DNA from: Stereum hirsutum FP-91666 SS1
Lineage: Eukaryota > Basidiomycota > Agaricomycetes > Russulales > Stereaceae
DNA length: 64,000 nucleotides
Assembly: GCF_000264905.1 (NCBI RefSeq)
Contig: NW_006763138.1
Coordinates: 1,637,254 to 1,701,253 of the forward strand
Direction: 5' to 3'
Of the stretch, positions 10,601 to 22,019 are shown one piece after another. The notes beneath the pieces are model-generated. The model made no database searches. It saw only the letters and a list, made by a program, of their open reading frames with translations, and was not told where the DNA came from. The position numbers and the translations under genes were made by a program. Position 1 is the stretch's first letter. Each line of letters begins with the position of its first letter.

Positions 10601-12407
10601 GACGGCTTGATTAATGGGTGGTCGTTACGCGGAGGAAGGTTGAACGAGATTCCTGTGAGTGTTCGGGTTATTGTAGGCCGGCAAGGAGAAGATGCAAATG
10701 AAGTGACAGCAAGAAGCTGATGACAGAATGTGAGACGTGAACATCGACTAGTCAAATTTTGAGCTAGAAGAATCAACGAACCTGTCAAAAGCAGACAAAA
10801 ATGTTAAATGGCAAGATGTGGATGAACACGACCAAGCTGTGGTTTAGCATGAGTAAAAATACGCCTTTTGCAAGCTTTCTGAAAAACGTACCGTGCCAGA
10901 ATGATTCACCTGAGTGTGTATGAAATATCGAGACGTGAAGTATGACAGGTTGCCAATGGCGCACAGTCCAATGACTCAGGGGGCAATACTTACTGCCATT
11001 GTCGTCCTCTACCCCGCGCGCTACTTATGCAAATCCCCCTCACATCCCGGGCTAAACTCGGGACGGATTCACGCGAAGTGGGTTGCTGCATTAGGTACGA
11101 AGACCATATGCAGCGCTCAAACACAGCGTGTGCCTCCATCTTGAGGCAGTTCTTTATTTTCAGTTATCGAGACCTGCGCACGCGGGAGGCCTCGCCCGAC
11201 TGCACCACATGCAACGAATCAGTATTTCGGCCCACGACTGAGCGCGGGATATTCTGGTATGTTAGCCTCGTTACCTACGGCGTCTCAGGGAAGCTCCAGC
11301 GCTGTGTTATTGTGTCAGAGTGCACGCCGAAAGGCAGCAGGTTGTCGAGTCACCGGCGGCGCGAGGAACTGACCTGCAGAAGAGCTTGGCATGGGGGCAC
11401 CATATTTAGTGGGGATACTGCGTCGCAGTATTTTTGACGCCGTCATGGGTTTCACTCTGCACATGGTCCCGCATAGAAGAATGGAGATGAAGGTCGTGAA
11501 GGATACCTTTCCAAATAGGAACAGGAGAGCGCAGCAGAAACGAATACTGTGTCGTTGTAGCCGGGGATATAGTGAGCATTGATCCGGAGGTTCTTGTCAT
11601 CTTAACAGAGGTATGTTGTTCGGGCCCAAACAAGACGCGAAGAAAGAAGGAGAAAACGTGCGATGATGGTCAAGCTCGAGGGCCACGCTGGCATCAAATA
11701 GAACAGTCGGTGGTGCGACTGTCCCGTGTGGGTCAGACAATCTGCTTGGACACGAAAAGTGGGGGCGGAGAAATAAATGCATCCTTGCAACCGTTCAGTA
11801 CTTCACGGTGCTGGGATACATGCGGGTAAATCCAGAGGAAAGGGGCGGAACAAAAGAGATGAACGTGAATTAAGCGCCCGTTTAGCCTACTCAATGTGGC
11901 GTGAGAACCATGCTTCGGGTTCGTTCGGGATTCCTGCCGGGCCGAATCATCGCACCTTAGACCTCCCATCAAGACCTCATTAGTGCGAGTCACTATCTCG
12001 ACAAGCTGCGGTTCGTTCATCTGTAGACAGTCAGGTAGCACTAAAGAACAGAACATCCGTCTACACCAGTCCGTACTACCCCGGTATCTGACTCAAGACA
12101 CACTCGAAGACTCGAAGACACAGGACAAATAAACGTTGGGAAAGCTACATGATACAAAGGTATAGTGTTTGCGTTATTACAGGCTGATATCTTATGGATC
12201 TGCAAAGTGTCCGTGTGCTGTCAATATCGGTGCATGCGATGTCGCTGTCGTTATTCTGTCACTTCTTCTACTGGGACCGTGTCAGTCAATTAACCTTCTC
12301 CTGACTCTTGACCGGCGACGGGTTTCAGAGGGTTTGCAATACCCACCTTTTTTGAGGACTCTCTAAGGTTTGTGTCAGATAATTCCATGGAATGGTTTAT
12401 ATGATGT
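10601..12407. other. Intergenic, nothing recognised
   Basis: About 1.8 kb between two small candidate genes. Short ORFs on both strands (up to 136 codons near 11027-11437) have no motif and no plausible splice chain. No repeat or tRNA found by eye. Confidence 0.45.
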
Positions 12408-12662
12408 TCACGATGCCCACCCCTGTTTTTTTGGTGTTTTCATGAAAGTGAAGTCGGAGCTGAAGTTCGCTAGCGGATTGGATTTGCCACTATCTTTCTT
12501 CTTCTGGTCCTTCTTCTCTATCGTCGAGTCGTTAGACAGCGACTCTGTGGAGTAAATTTTTGGAGATGACGCACGAGAGTTGCTTGGTGCATTGTTACAC
12601 GATTGGCTGGGCTGCTTGCTTGGAACAAGTGTAGCAGTCGATGATGAAGCAGAGGAGGACAT
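12408..12662 (-). CDS. Small Ser-rich hypothetical protein (84 aa)
   Basis: Single-exon candidate of 84 residues, no family recognised. It starts MSSSASSSTATLVPSKQ, continues Ser/Asn-rich, has a charged stretch IEKKDQKKKDSGK at about 50-62 and ends with NFSSDFTFMKTPKKQGWAS. On the coding strand a TATATA-like stretch lies about 40 bp upstream of the ATG, and TATAAATAA about 110 bp upstream (12769-12777), either of which could be a core promoter. It resembles the candidate at 10349-10600 in size, composition, strand and the KKDSGK block; common descent is possible but not shown. Confidence 0.4.
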   Translation of the reverse strand: MSSSASSSTATLVPSKQPSQSCNNAPSNSRASSPKIYSTESLSNDSTIEKKDQKKKDSGKSNPLANFSSDFTFMKTPKKQGWAS

Positions 12663-15517
12663 CTTCTAGAGAAGCCCTGCTGCAGGACAAGGGCAAAGAG
12701 ATATATACAACCTGTGGAGGAAAGAGATATGGGACTTGGGCTTTCGTGGCTGTTCGTCCTAGGGTTCCCTTATTTATAGAGGGTACTGCATTATCTTCAT
12801 CATTACGCGCTCATCTTTCTGAACTACCTGCGTAAACGCTTTCTAATGTACACGTCAGCAGTCATTGTCGGCATGTCTTGACGCATCTGCTGCCCGGTGG
12901 AGTCAAGAAACCTGCGTTGACTTGTCCGCGTCCTTTATGCTTTCTTCCTCAGTGGAGTCACTGACAGCCTTCTATCTTACGCCATATAGTTCCCCGTCTC
13001 TGATTCTTATCGCTGCGAACGACTACGCCCGCTTTGTTCACTGCGGCAGCGCTCTGACTCGGATGATCGCAGCGTTCGAGTGAGTCGAGTTTCACCGAGT
13101 TTGGAGGATCCGCCACGGTCTCCCACGACGTACGTCTGGCTTGATGTGAACTCCAGTTACATGTCAAGGGGTTGTCGACGTGATGTGCTGGAAGTGCGGC
13201 GGGATGAGGCACGAGTGCACGCCTCGGTGACTGGTGCGGGATTGCGCCAGTAAACTTTACGCGATTGGAGTCATGCATACGCATTGTCGTCCCTTTGTCA
13301 TTTATCGATTGATATGGATGCTTTGCTGCTCGTGCAGACTCGAGGGATTCGCTTCACCACTGTTGTGCCACAAGATGATGGAGCTTCGGGAATCGACAAC
13401 CATGGATTCGGAGGGCGGGCCCGATGGGATATAGCATTATCGCTGAAGATGCCCAATATCTCCATGAGTGTGATTGAACAGCATGATTCAGATGTTCGAG
13501 TGTCTCGTTCTGGCGAGACAGGGGGTCTTTTAGCAAGACGGTATATCTGGGTAGATCTGGGTCAACCTGTGCAAGTTGATCCTTCGTACTCACGCCACGT
13601 TATCCGCAGCACTATTCACCGTCGCCACGAGCGCCAATCATCCGGCATGTTCACCGAGCATAGCTCAACGCATAACTGGCCTTGTGCATTCAATAGTGCG
13701 CAGCACTCATCTTCTCACAACTCTTAACACAGGTCAACGATAGCCATTCATCTAGGGTCGCTGATATTCGTGTCTTCGCACGAATCGTGGTCCTTGTTCG
13801 ATGCGCTCTTCTCACCCTCCTTCTCACCTCGGTTAATCCAATGTCGTACATCAAGAAATCCAGCATTCAGCAATTTGAAGAATTGAGGTCAGCCGACTAG
13901 ATATCTTGTGGGCCGTCCCCGAGTGGCCCATGTATTATTGGATACCTCCTGATGCAATCAATATCAAAGAGCCCCAGGCCGGACAGCACCAAGGGTCACA
14001 CTACATATCTGCATGGCTTGATCCCGGTGCCTCCCGTGTCTCTAGCCCATCCAAGTATGCCCGCATGTTCTCTCTATTGGTCTTCTTCGCCTTTGGCATG
14101 CCCGCATCTTCTCTGTTTCTGTCTTCTTCGTCATTGCAACAAACTCAGTTTCCTTCATTCGTCTCGCACCGGTGAAACACTCGTCAGCATCCCGATTCTC
14201 ATGATCGCCTCAAAGTCATAGCCACAGTCCTCAGGACCTACCAGGACGCGGTATTTCGTATTAGTGGCCTTTCTCATGGGGCGACACCCATAATATAGCT
14301 TGTATGCATCGGCCTGATACGGAAGTCCAGAGAGTATCATTCATGATCAGTCTAGCGTGCTGATTAAAGACAGAAGAAAGTTCCCACCTATTCATCTCGA
14401 ACAAAGGCGGTGAGAGAGAATAGCTCGTTCCGGCGACCATCCAAACGCACGGTTTTCTTCAGAGTGTGGTATACCGTATTGCAGACAGAGTTCTTTGGTG
14501 GGGCTTCGGGACAAGCCAGTTGCTCGCACGGTCTTGCACGGTTTTCGATATACATTGTGCATCGTCCGTTCTGGCTCTTGTGCACATCTGGGCAAAGGCT
14601 CAACTCTGACAGTGTTTTGATTATCTGTGACTTCAATTACCTTTATACAAGTCAACAGCAATCCACCACGAGCTTGCGGTTGGCTGCTCCAGTGGGATAA
14701 ATCTCGGAGTAGCGCATCATAAACTCTCCAATCGAGCTCCTTGTGGGTCACCGTCTCTTCAAGGATCGTGTCGCTTCTGACGAATTTTGATTCTTGAATC
14801 AAGCTCTGCAGACGAGTCGGAATATGAAGATGGGCTAAGCAACGTCGCAGGCATGAATGTTTGTGTGTATAAAGAGAAACCTTCAACTTCAAGTTGGACG
14901 GTTCGTAATGACAAAGACTCAACAAAGACCCAAAACGGGCCACCGCTCGGCTCCGTCGTGTCCTTCGAGCGTGAGAATAACGAGACACGGAAGTGCCACC
15001 TCAAAGTGTTGAACCTTGGGCCACACCTCCGAACCCCTATTCCCTGTATCCCATCCCGTCCCCGACGAGCCAGTTAAAATGATTGGCCCCATCAACCTAT
15101 AAAGCGCGTGAGTCGCATAACCGTACCACAGCGCGACGTCCATCCAATGAGAAAATTGTTAACCATTGATCTGAATCAACATAAAACAAGAGAATAAATC
15201 GTCTATTGTATAGCTTGTATGTACTTCTCGTATTCTCGTGTCCATTATTCTTTCGTCCCCTGAGATACTCGTAGGCTGAGCGCTAGCCTCGTCATCGTCA
15301 CTATCCTATCAATACATCCCCAAATCTTCGGCATACGGCGGTGGCGGCAAACAACAACAGCAATTATCCGTCTATCTTCCCAGATATCCGGTTCGAGTAT
15401 TGTCCTCTACCCGCGACAGATGCTATACTTCGCATGACTATGCCACACGGAGCATACACCCCCACCCACATCCCACATCCCCCACTCTACATCTCAAAGA
15501 CAACAGCATCGCCAACC
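12663..15517. other. Gene-poor stretch with weak exon-like ORFs
   Basis: About 2.9 kb without a gene I can defend. On the minus strand, 14155-14340 and 14388-14820 read as protein-like segments (for example LPYQADAYKLYYGC and ETVTHKELDWRVYDALLRD) with possible donor/acceptor pairs, and could be exons of an unrecognised or decayed gene. No single splice chain connects them convincingly. Elsewhere there is nothing recognisable. Confidence 0.3.
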
Positions 15518-18114
15518 TCACGACCGCACCCTCTCCCGCTCCTCCCTCTGCTCCTCCGCAAGGATGACATCAGGATCGTACCCCTTCGTCTCAGGGAGCA
15601 AAAGCGTGCAAATCGCGCCGGCGAAGCAGACGCCCATGAAGACTGTGAAAAAAAAAGAAGCACAAATCAGCCGTGAGTTTCCAATGGTGTGTTTGCGTGT
15701 TCCAATGGGTATGGATGGAAGGGGGAAGGGGAGAGGGGAAATGATGGAGAAAGAAACGTACTATACAAAACCGCAGGCGTCCCAACCGAGTCCGTAAGCG
15801 CACTAAAACCAAGCGCAGAGATGATCGCCCCCGCTTTACCGCACGCGGCGGAGATACCGTGTGCGGTGGCGCGGTAGCGCGTCGGGAAGACTTCGGCGGG
15901 GTAGATGTACGTCGTGCTATACAGGACCACATATCAAACATTCAGCACAACGCCCAATCGACGGGAGAGGACGGAAGGGGGCGGGGGCGGGGAGAGGTGA
16001 GAATGGTAAGGAAGGAGAGAGGACTCACGCATTCGCCCCAAAATTGAAGAAAAACTGCAAGAACGCAAAGCAGACCACGAACCCCGCCGTGCTCAGCTCG
16101 TTGAACCTGCCGGCCATGATACCCAAGAAGAGCGCAGCGAGGAGGAAGCCCTGGATCTGGATCCATTTCCGGCCGAGTTTCTCGATTGTTAGGACGGTGG
16201 CGTAGTAGCCTGAAATGCAACGCAATATCAAGAACAAGAACGATGGAGAACGTCAGCGATCCCGTATCCAAGACCAGCAAGAAGTCGACTGAATGTTCGA
16301 TGGAGGAGGTGGTGATGGATGTATGGGAAGGGATGTAGAGAAAAAGGGAACGTACCAGGGACGAAACCAAGCGCAGTGATAATAATATTCCCAATCGCGA
16401 TATCCCAAAGACGCGTCCACGGCGCCCCAGACTTCCCCGCGAACCCGATCTGCTGCAGCACGACGTTCTGGTTCAGGTTGATGCCGTAGAAACTATACAA
16501 GTCAATTACAACAAGACCAAAAGGGCCGCATTAGCACGTTTAGGATTATTGAGGCTGTGGCGGGGGGGGCGGAGGTGGAGGGGTGCGAGTGAGAAAGAAA
16601 CAAGGAGACGTACGCGATGTCGAGCAAGAACCAGCAGGAGCACGTCCCGATTAGGATCTTCGCATGGCGCCATTCAGAGAAATACCTGCAGAAATCTTGG
16701 AAATGCGACCGATGCCCCACCGGCACACCCGCCACAGCAGTCACAGGCGCAGGCTCCTCGACCTTCTTCGCAAGCTCTCCGCTCGAACGGGGCGACTTCT
16801 TCGCCAGCTCTCCGCTCGGATGTTTCTCGTCAAAGGACTCTTCTTCGTTCGATGGGGCGGCAGTGGTGGGAGATTGTTGGGATTTGATGTAGCGGGTGGA
16901 TTCGGGGAGGGTGAGACGTTGGTAGAGGGTTCCGAAGGCGGGGATGAGGGAGACGGCCATGCAGATGCGCCATACTATAAATCAAAGGGGGTTAAATCAC
17001 GAGATTACGCCCGGTATCACTATCCCTATTCCCATATCACGAAGAAGAAGGAAAAAACTCACCTCCATCAACCTTACTCGTCTCCCCATCGACCAACATC
17101 ACATGTTTATAACACGCCAACACCACAAGCACCACCAAACTGCCCACCAAACTCCCCCATCCCTGCGCGCTAAAGATATACGAGAGCATAGTGCCTCGTT
17201 TGCGGAGGTTGGACCGGTCGGAGGTGACGGAGGCGGACATGGGGTAGTCGCCGCCGACACCGACGCCGAGGAGGATACGGAAGCAGGCGATCCAGATGAG
17301 GGAGGAGTCCGGGGAGAGGTCGCCGGTTGGGCAGGCGATGACGAGGATTGTGGCGAGGATGATGAGCATTAGTTCTTTGCCGTCTGGAGTAATGCATAGG
17401 GGGATGGGTTGATGAGTTGTTGGATTGTTCTCAGAGTGATTGGGAGAGCTTACAGATGGCCTTACGACCGAAGCGGTCAGCGCAGTAGCCTGTTGCAGAA
17501 CAGCAAACAATTGTTAGGACACTCTGAGCGGTGCATAGCGTTGTGAGAACGCACCGAAGCCAAACTGTCCGATGACACTGCCAATATTTGCGCCAGCCTT
17601 CATGAAACCGGAAAGGCCGGAGGGGAGCGCTGAGCCCCCGTAAAGACGAAATTGGAGCATCGTCGAGACAGGCTGTTGTTTGTTGTTCTCCTCATGAGTA
17701 TCTCTCGAAAAGTGTGAATGACACAGACGACAGACGTACGTTGATGATGAACAAATCATAGGCTATCATAACCGTGTGAGTTACCGGACTGCTCTATCTC
17801 GATCCTAATCCAAACCGAATGCAAGACTCACCATCGAGGAAAAAGCCGACCTATCAGAGAGTACGATATGAGCAAGACTGGGTGCGAACGTGCTGCCAGG
17901 GCTGGGCCAAGGCTGCAGGGGCAAGAAGACAGGGACTCACACCAGCGATACCAAGTAGCTTTGCCTCCGTGGACGTGAGTATAAAAGGCGGTCTGGTGTC
18001 GTCCGCACGTTCATACTCCTCCAGATTCGACCTGTGAAACGCCGCGCCCGTCTCGTTCGTGTCCATCGCGCACTCAGGATCAGCCATTCTCGTTCCCTGT
18101 GCGTCGTTCGACAT
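15518..18114 (-). CDS. PHO84-type inorganic phosphate:H+ symporter (MFS, PHS family)
   Basis: A plasma-membrane major facilitator importing phosphate. First exons are 18114-17941, 17850-17832 (19 nt), 17762-17740 (23 nt) and 17672-17555; the last ends at the TGA at 15518-15520. Splicing joins the hallmark [15 protein letters not shown] of TM1 across the two tiny exons. Other signatures are [26 protein letters not shown], the family signature [24 protein letters not shown] before the central loop, FYGINLNQN, and [18 protein letters not shown]. The central cytoplasmic loop is about 65 residues, with SGELAKK present twice; it is likely the regulatory loop. The C-terminus is short and charged. 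A TA-flanked inverted-repeat element sits upstream of the start. Family assignment is secure; transport affinity is not readable. Confidence 0.9.
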
Positions 18115-18443
18115 TTGTTTCGTGGATTTTAGCGACGAAAAGAACGACGGTGGGATCAGGAAAGATCGCGGTAGGGTGGACGGTGGGTGGAGAGTGATGT
18201 GGTGGAGCACAGAGAGCACACTCACTTTTGAAGCGGGCAAAAAAGAACGGAATAGGGCGACGCACGTTCGTCCGCATTAGGAAATCACTCCAAACATGCA
18301 AACGTCCCTAAGCCCTTGCCGCCGGTCCGGCGACAGCTTCCTCCGGCACGCCGAGGCCACTCCGGCCGTCCCCAGTCTTGCAAAATTTTCTTCAGCCTCT
18401 CCGTCTTCAAGTTCCTCGTTTGTTTGGTAAACAAGAAATTGAG
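18115..18443. other. Upstream region of the phosphate transporter
   Basis: 329 bp between the transporter start codon and the inverted-repeat element. It contains GCACGTTC near 18263, a half-match to the CACGTK core bound by Pho4-type bHLH factors in yeasts, which alone proves nothing. No gene. Confidence 0.35.
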
Positions 18444-18654
18444 TACAGTCAATTACCCCGTGGTGGGCCAGTACCCCGTAATGGGTCACCTTCCAAATGC
18501 GGGCGCTCGACACCTCATATGGTGGAGTTGTGCTCCCATTCGAAGCTTTGGAGCATGATATCATAGCATTCTTGGCCTTTCGATGCCAGCCCTCACCGTA
18601 AACAGTAGGTGACCCATTACGGGGTACTGGCCCACCACGGGGTAATTGACTGTA
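18444..18654. mobile_element. MITE-like element with 48-bp perfect inverted repeats and TA ends
   Basis: Bases 18444-18491 and 18607-18654 are exact reverse complements (48 bp each), separated by 115 bp. The outermost bases on both sides are TA, and the terminal sequence inside them starts CAGTCAATTACCCC. A TA target duplication with a CAGT-type terminus is the pattern of Tc1/mariner superfamily, pogo/Fot1-like elements. No transposase is encoded in 207 bp, so it would be a non-autonomous element. It lies 330 bp upstream of the phosphate transporter start codon. Confidence 0.75.
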
Positions 18655-20915
18655 TCCGTGGACTCATCGTTCACTGTCAGTCCTCCGACGAGCTCGCAGC
18701 CACACCCCGCCGCCGACCAATTTCAAATCCGGGGCCTGCTGAAGATCTCGGATGGGATCTCGGCTTTGAATTTGATACAAAAGATCGGCAATCAACTTGA
18801 ACTTCCCTGTCCGAGTACATGGCGCATTGTTCGCCGTGCCACAACTCTTTACTTGGGCCACAGCTCTCGCACGGTGACTTGTCCCACCCAGGCCGCTCAA
18901 CAGCGTCCAAGCTCACTCAGCGGTCAGGGTAGGTCTGGACTTTTGTTTTACGTGTCTGGTCGGGGAAGTCGTGATTCTCGATAGACGAAGGAGGCCGTAT
19001 CGTTTCGCACTCAGGCTGAGTACCGCTGGGTGCGGATACTCACGTCGGGCTCCAGTATCCCAGGAAGTGTACTACTCTACACGGACCTCTGCCCAGAGCT
19101 CCACCGCCACCAAACCTGCGCCGATGCTGTCCTCCGAAAAGCAGAGGAACCATCAGTCCATTACCGACCAAAAGATGACACCTTCGTCATCACCAGACCC
19201 GGCTAACCAGTAGTGGACCGAAATCTCTTACTACACACCACATCGCCGGATCCAGTTTTTTTGCGCGGGCAGAACGAAACCAATCTTGTTCTGCGCACTC
19301 CGAACTTGTCCGTACAAAGGCATGATGTGTTATGTGGCGGCAGAATTTAGTCGTGGTTCGTTTCTGCGTTTGCAGAAGGAGGATTAGGTGCTGTGCACAT
19401 ACCCTCTCGCTGGCCACGAATCCGAGCAACACTAGGACAGCAAGGTCAGTCACAATGTGCATTGAGTGAGTGGGTAAATGAAAGTTCGGGGGTTCATAAT
19501 AGAGGAGCACGGCAACAACAGGATCAGAAGAAGGCGGAGTACGGGGTGCGGTGTAGGTGCGATGACGATGTGGATACGGTCCGCATGTTCAGGAGCATAT
19601 GTTGGAATGTATGTATGGTCTTCCGGCCTCCGCGAGTTGGCTCTAAGTTAGTACAGGTCGGCTCGGGGAGCAAGGGTCGTCAGTGGAGACTTTAGTCGTA
19701 GTATAGGTTGATGGATGATATGGGGATAGGATACAAAACGTTTCTCGGGTCTTCGTTCCAAAATGAATGTAGTATTGAATGTCGATGGGATATGTTCCAT
19801 TGGGAGGGACAATAGAGTCTTCGTTCCAGGATTGTATAGAATATTGAATATCGAGGGGGTGTATTCTGCTAGGAGGAAAAACAGAGCGTAGAAGTAAGTC
19901 AAAATGTGGTGAAGAGCCAACCCGAAGCAAACAAACCTCGTACCTTTCGACTGGCAGATATCTCCATGCAAAGACCGTAACTCCTCGAGTTCTCCACCGA
20001 TAATCCAAGTGAGAACCACAACCCATCTTCCATCACAGCATGTTACTCCCTCGCTACGTCACCCATATCATACTGCACCTAGTAAACACTCTCCAGAGCA
20101 AGAAGCGCTCCTTGGGGCCCCGAAGCAGCCATAACATCATACTCATACGCGTCCTATCCATCCCTGTAAAAGTGATTCCCTCTTCTGTTGGTATGTCAGC
20201 GACGAACGTTCCACGGCTACGTACATACATACGCCACACACGTTCTTCAAGTTCGCCACAGAGTCATACACCCTGAGGCGCTGAAGCGAGTGATGCATAT
20301 GATCCAGAAGGAGCGCATATGGTGCAGGAGACCGCAAAGACGATGGATAAGACGGAGGAGGCGATGAGATCTTTTTTTTGGGATCTTATGGCGAAGTACA
20401 GCATTGAATACGCCGGAAGGCTGGTCGGAGGTAGTCATCCACAAACGGATATTTAGCGTTGAACATCGGTCTCTCAGCGTGTCATCGGAGGTGAAACGAA
20501 GCCATGGCGCTGGAACTAGATGTCGGATGAGTGGCCACGGGCATGGTCTCTCAGCTATGAAATACAAGGCAATGAGTTGGTGGATGAAGTGAGAGGAAAG
20601 GATATAAAATGCGCCGTACCGATTGCGTGCATCACGGCCTTCATCATGATCCATAAACGCCTAGCGAATTGTCGACCCACTTCTCTCATGTCGGGCTACC
20701 GATCTCCGTCCCCATGTTCAGTACTCGGTCCTTGCAAGGTCCCACCACAATCAGACCCGGTAACGCAAGTAGTCGCAGTCACCACTTGATGTTTATTATC
20801 CCCCCCTCCGAAGCACATACTCATACAAAAATGACTCACAGTACAACTCCTTTCTCTCATCCTCTCCTTCCTCTAGTACTCGATGCGGCCCCCACATTTG
20901 AACCCACGATCACGG
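18655..20915. other. Intergenic, no gene recognised
   Basis: About 2.3 kb. A diverged direct repeat of about 85-90 bp occurs near 19758-19850 (GTCTTCGTTCCA...ATTGAAT...TCGA repeated). ORFs on both strands at 19643-20026 and 20247-20654 have no motif and biased, translation-unlikely composition. No RNA gene seen. Confidence 0.4.
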
Positions 20916-21779
20916 TCAAAGCTTTCCCTTCAGCTCCTCATGCAGCGCCTTCAATTCATCCATCGAGATCTTCTGTGCTGGCCAGCCGATGACCAGGCCT
21001 TGGTCGTCGCTGGCTGCAGGCTTTGGGATGACGTGGAAATGGACGTGGTCGACTTCCTGGAGACGAAAACATGAAATGAATGTCGGCGTCGGTGTGGCGA
21101 GATTGCAAAACATTGAGGTGTGTGGAGAGGAAAGGAAGGAGAGGGAGGACGTACCTGGTGAGCAATCCTACCGTTATTCTGCAACATAACATGCGTCAAC
21201 TCCTTGTCGAAATCAAAGGGAGGGCTCCGGGTAGTCATACCTGGAGGATATTATAGTTCTCAGCTCCCAGAGCCGTCGCGATCTTCTTCGCGATGGGCAT
21301 GGCTTCGGCGAGATATTCGTCAGGAGTGTCGTGCAGCTTCTCAGCGTGATCTAAGCCAAACATACGTCTCTGTTCAATCAAGATTAATTTGGAAGTGAGC
21401 AGGGGGCTGAGTCGTACATTTCGGGATCACGAGTGCATGACCTTTCGAGAGGGGACCGATATCGAGGAAAGAGAACCTAGCAAGCACAATTGTTTCAATA
21501 TTCAGCTCAACCCTGAAGACGGTAAATACATACGTATGTTCGGTCTCGATGAGCTTGAAGCTCGGGATATCCCCTATGTCATCGTCGCAGAACAAACGGA
21601 AGAAATGAAAGTCAGATATACATAGATCGGGGACCGGTTCGGTCGTGACTGTTCACCTTTGATGATCTTGCAGAAGATGCAGCTGGCGAGAGACCTGGGT
21701 TCGTTCAGTTCATTCGAGTGCTTACTAGTTCTGGGTTTTGATACAGGTGAGGCTCTTACCTTGCGTTGGAGGCGGCCAT
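20916..21779 (-). CDS. HIT-family purine nucleotide hydrolase (HINT/HNT1-like)
   Basis: A small (about 140 residues) histidine-triad protein, which in yeast and animals is an adenosine 5'-monophosphoramidase hydrolysing AMP-lysine and related AMP-NH2 substrates. Six or more short exons join to MAASNA, then LASCIFCKIIKGDIPSFKL, GPLSKGHALVIPKYHAEKL, LGAENYNILQNNGRIAHQ and EVDHVHFHVIPKP. HVHFHVIP is the catalytic HxHxHxx triad and CxFCKIIKG the usual N-terminal signature. The start ATG at 21779 gives a 20-nt first exon. It is divergent from DUF7918 copy A with only 240 bp between the two start codons, so they share a promoter region. Exon 1 and its donor site are duplicated at 23851-23873. Confidence 0.9.
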
Positions 21780-22019
21780 GATATTGTATGAGTATTATTG
21801 AAGACAGGGAGCGGTTTGCTGCTGGAAAGGGGCAAACGGGATCGGGTATTTCGGAAGCGGATGTGACCCTAACCTCAGACTTGGGGTAGACTAATTTGTC
21901 GCGTCGCGCCCAAACGCGTTCCAGTCCAATTCGGGTGTCTTTGTCCCAGTCGCGTCGCGCTTGCGCAGTGAACCATCACTCTACTCAGTCTTTCGCGTCC
22001 ATTAACTCCTGCTTTTATT
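21780..22019. promoter_or_regulatory. Bidirectional promoter region of HIT gene and DUF7918 copy A
   Basis: 240 bp between two divergent start codons. It contains the 12-mer GTCGCGTCGCGC twice in the same orientation (21898-21909 and 21949-21960) and an ACGCGT (21914-21919), the core of the MluI cell-cycle box. The same two 12-mers and ACGCGT recur, with nearly the same spacing, upstream of copy B at 23981-23992, 24029-24040 and 24002-24007. Copy C has only a single GTCGCGC. Function is inferred from position and conservation between the two units, which is partly due to recent duplication. Confidence 0.5.

Noticed and set aside
13160..13260. Cys/His cluster CWKCGGMRHEC resembling a retroelement zinc knuckle
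   Set aside because: Only one partial motif, followed by a stop; no reverse transcriptase or integrase blocks were found nearby.
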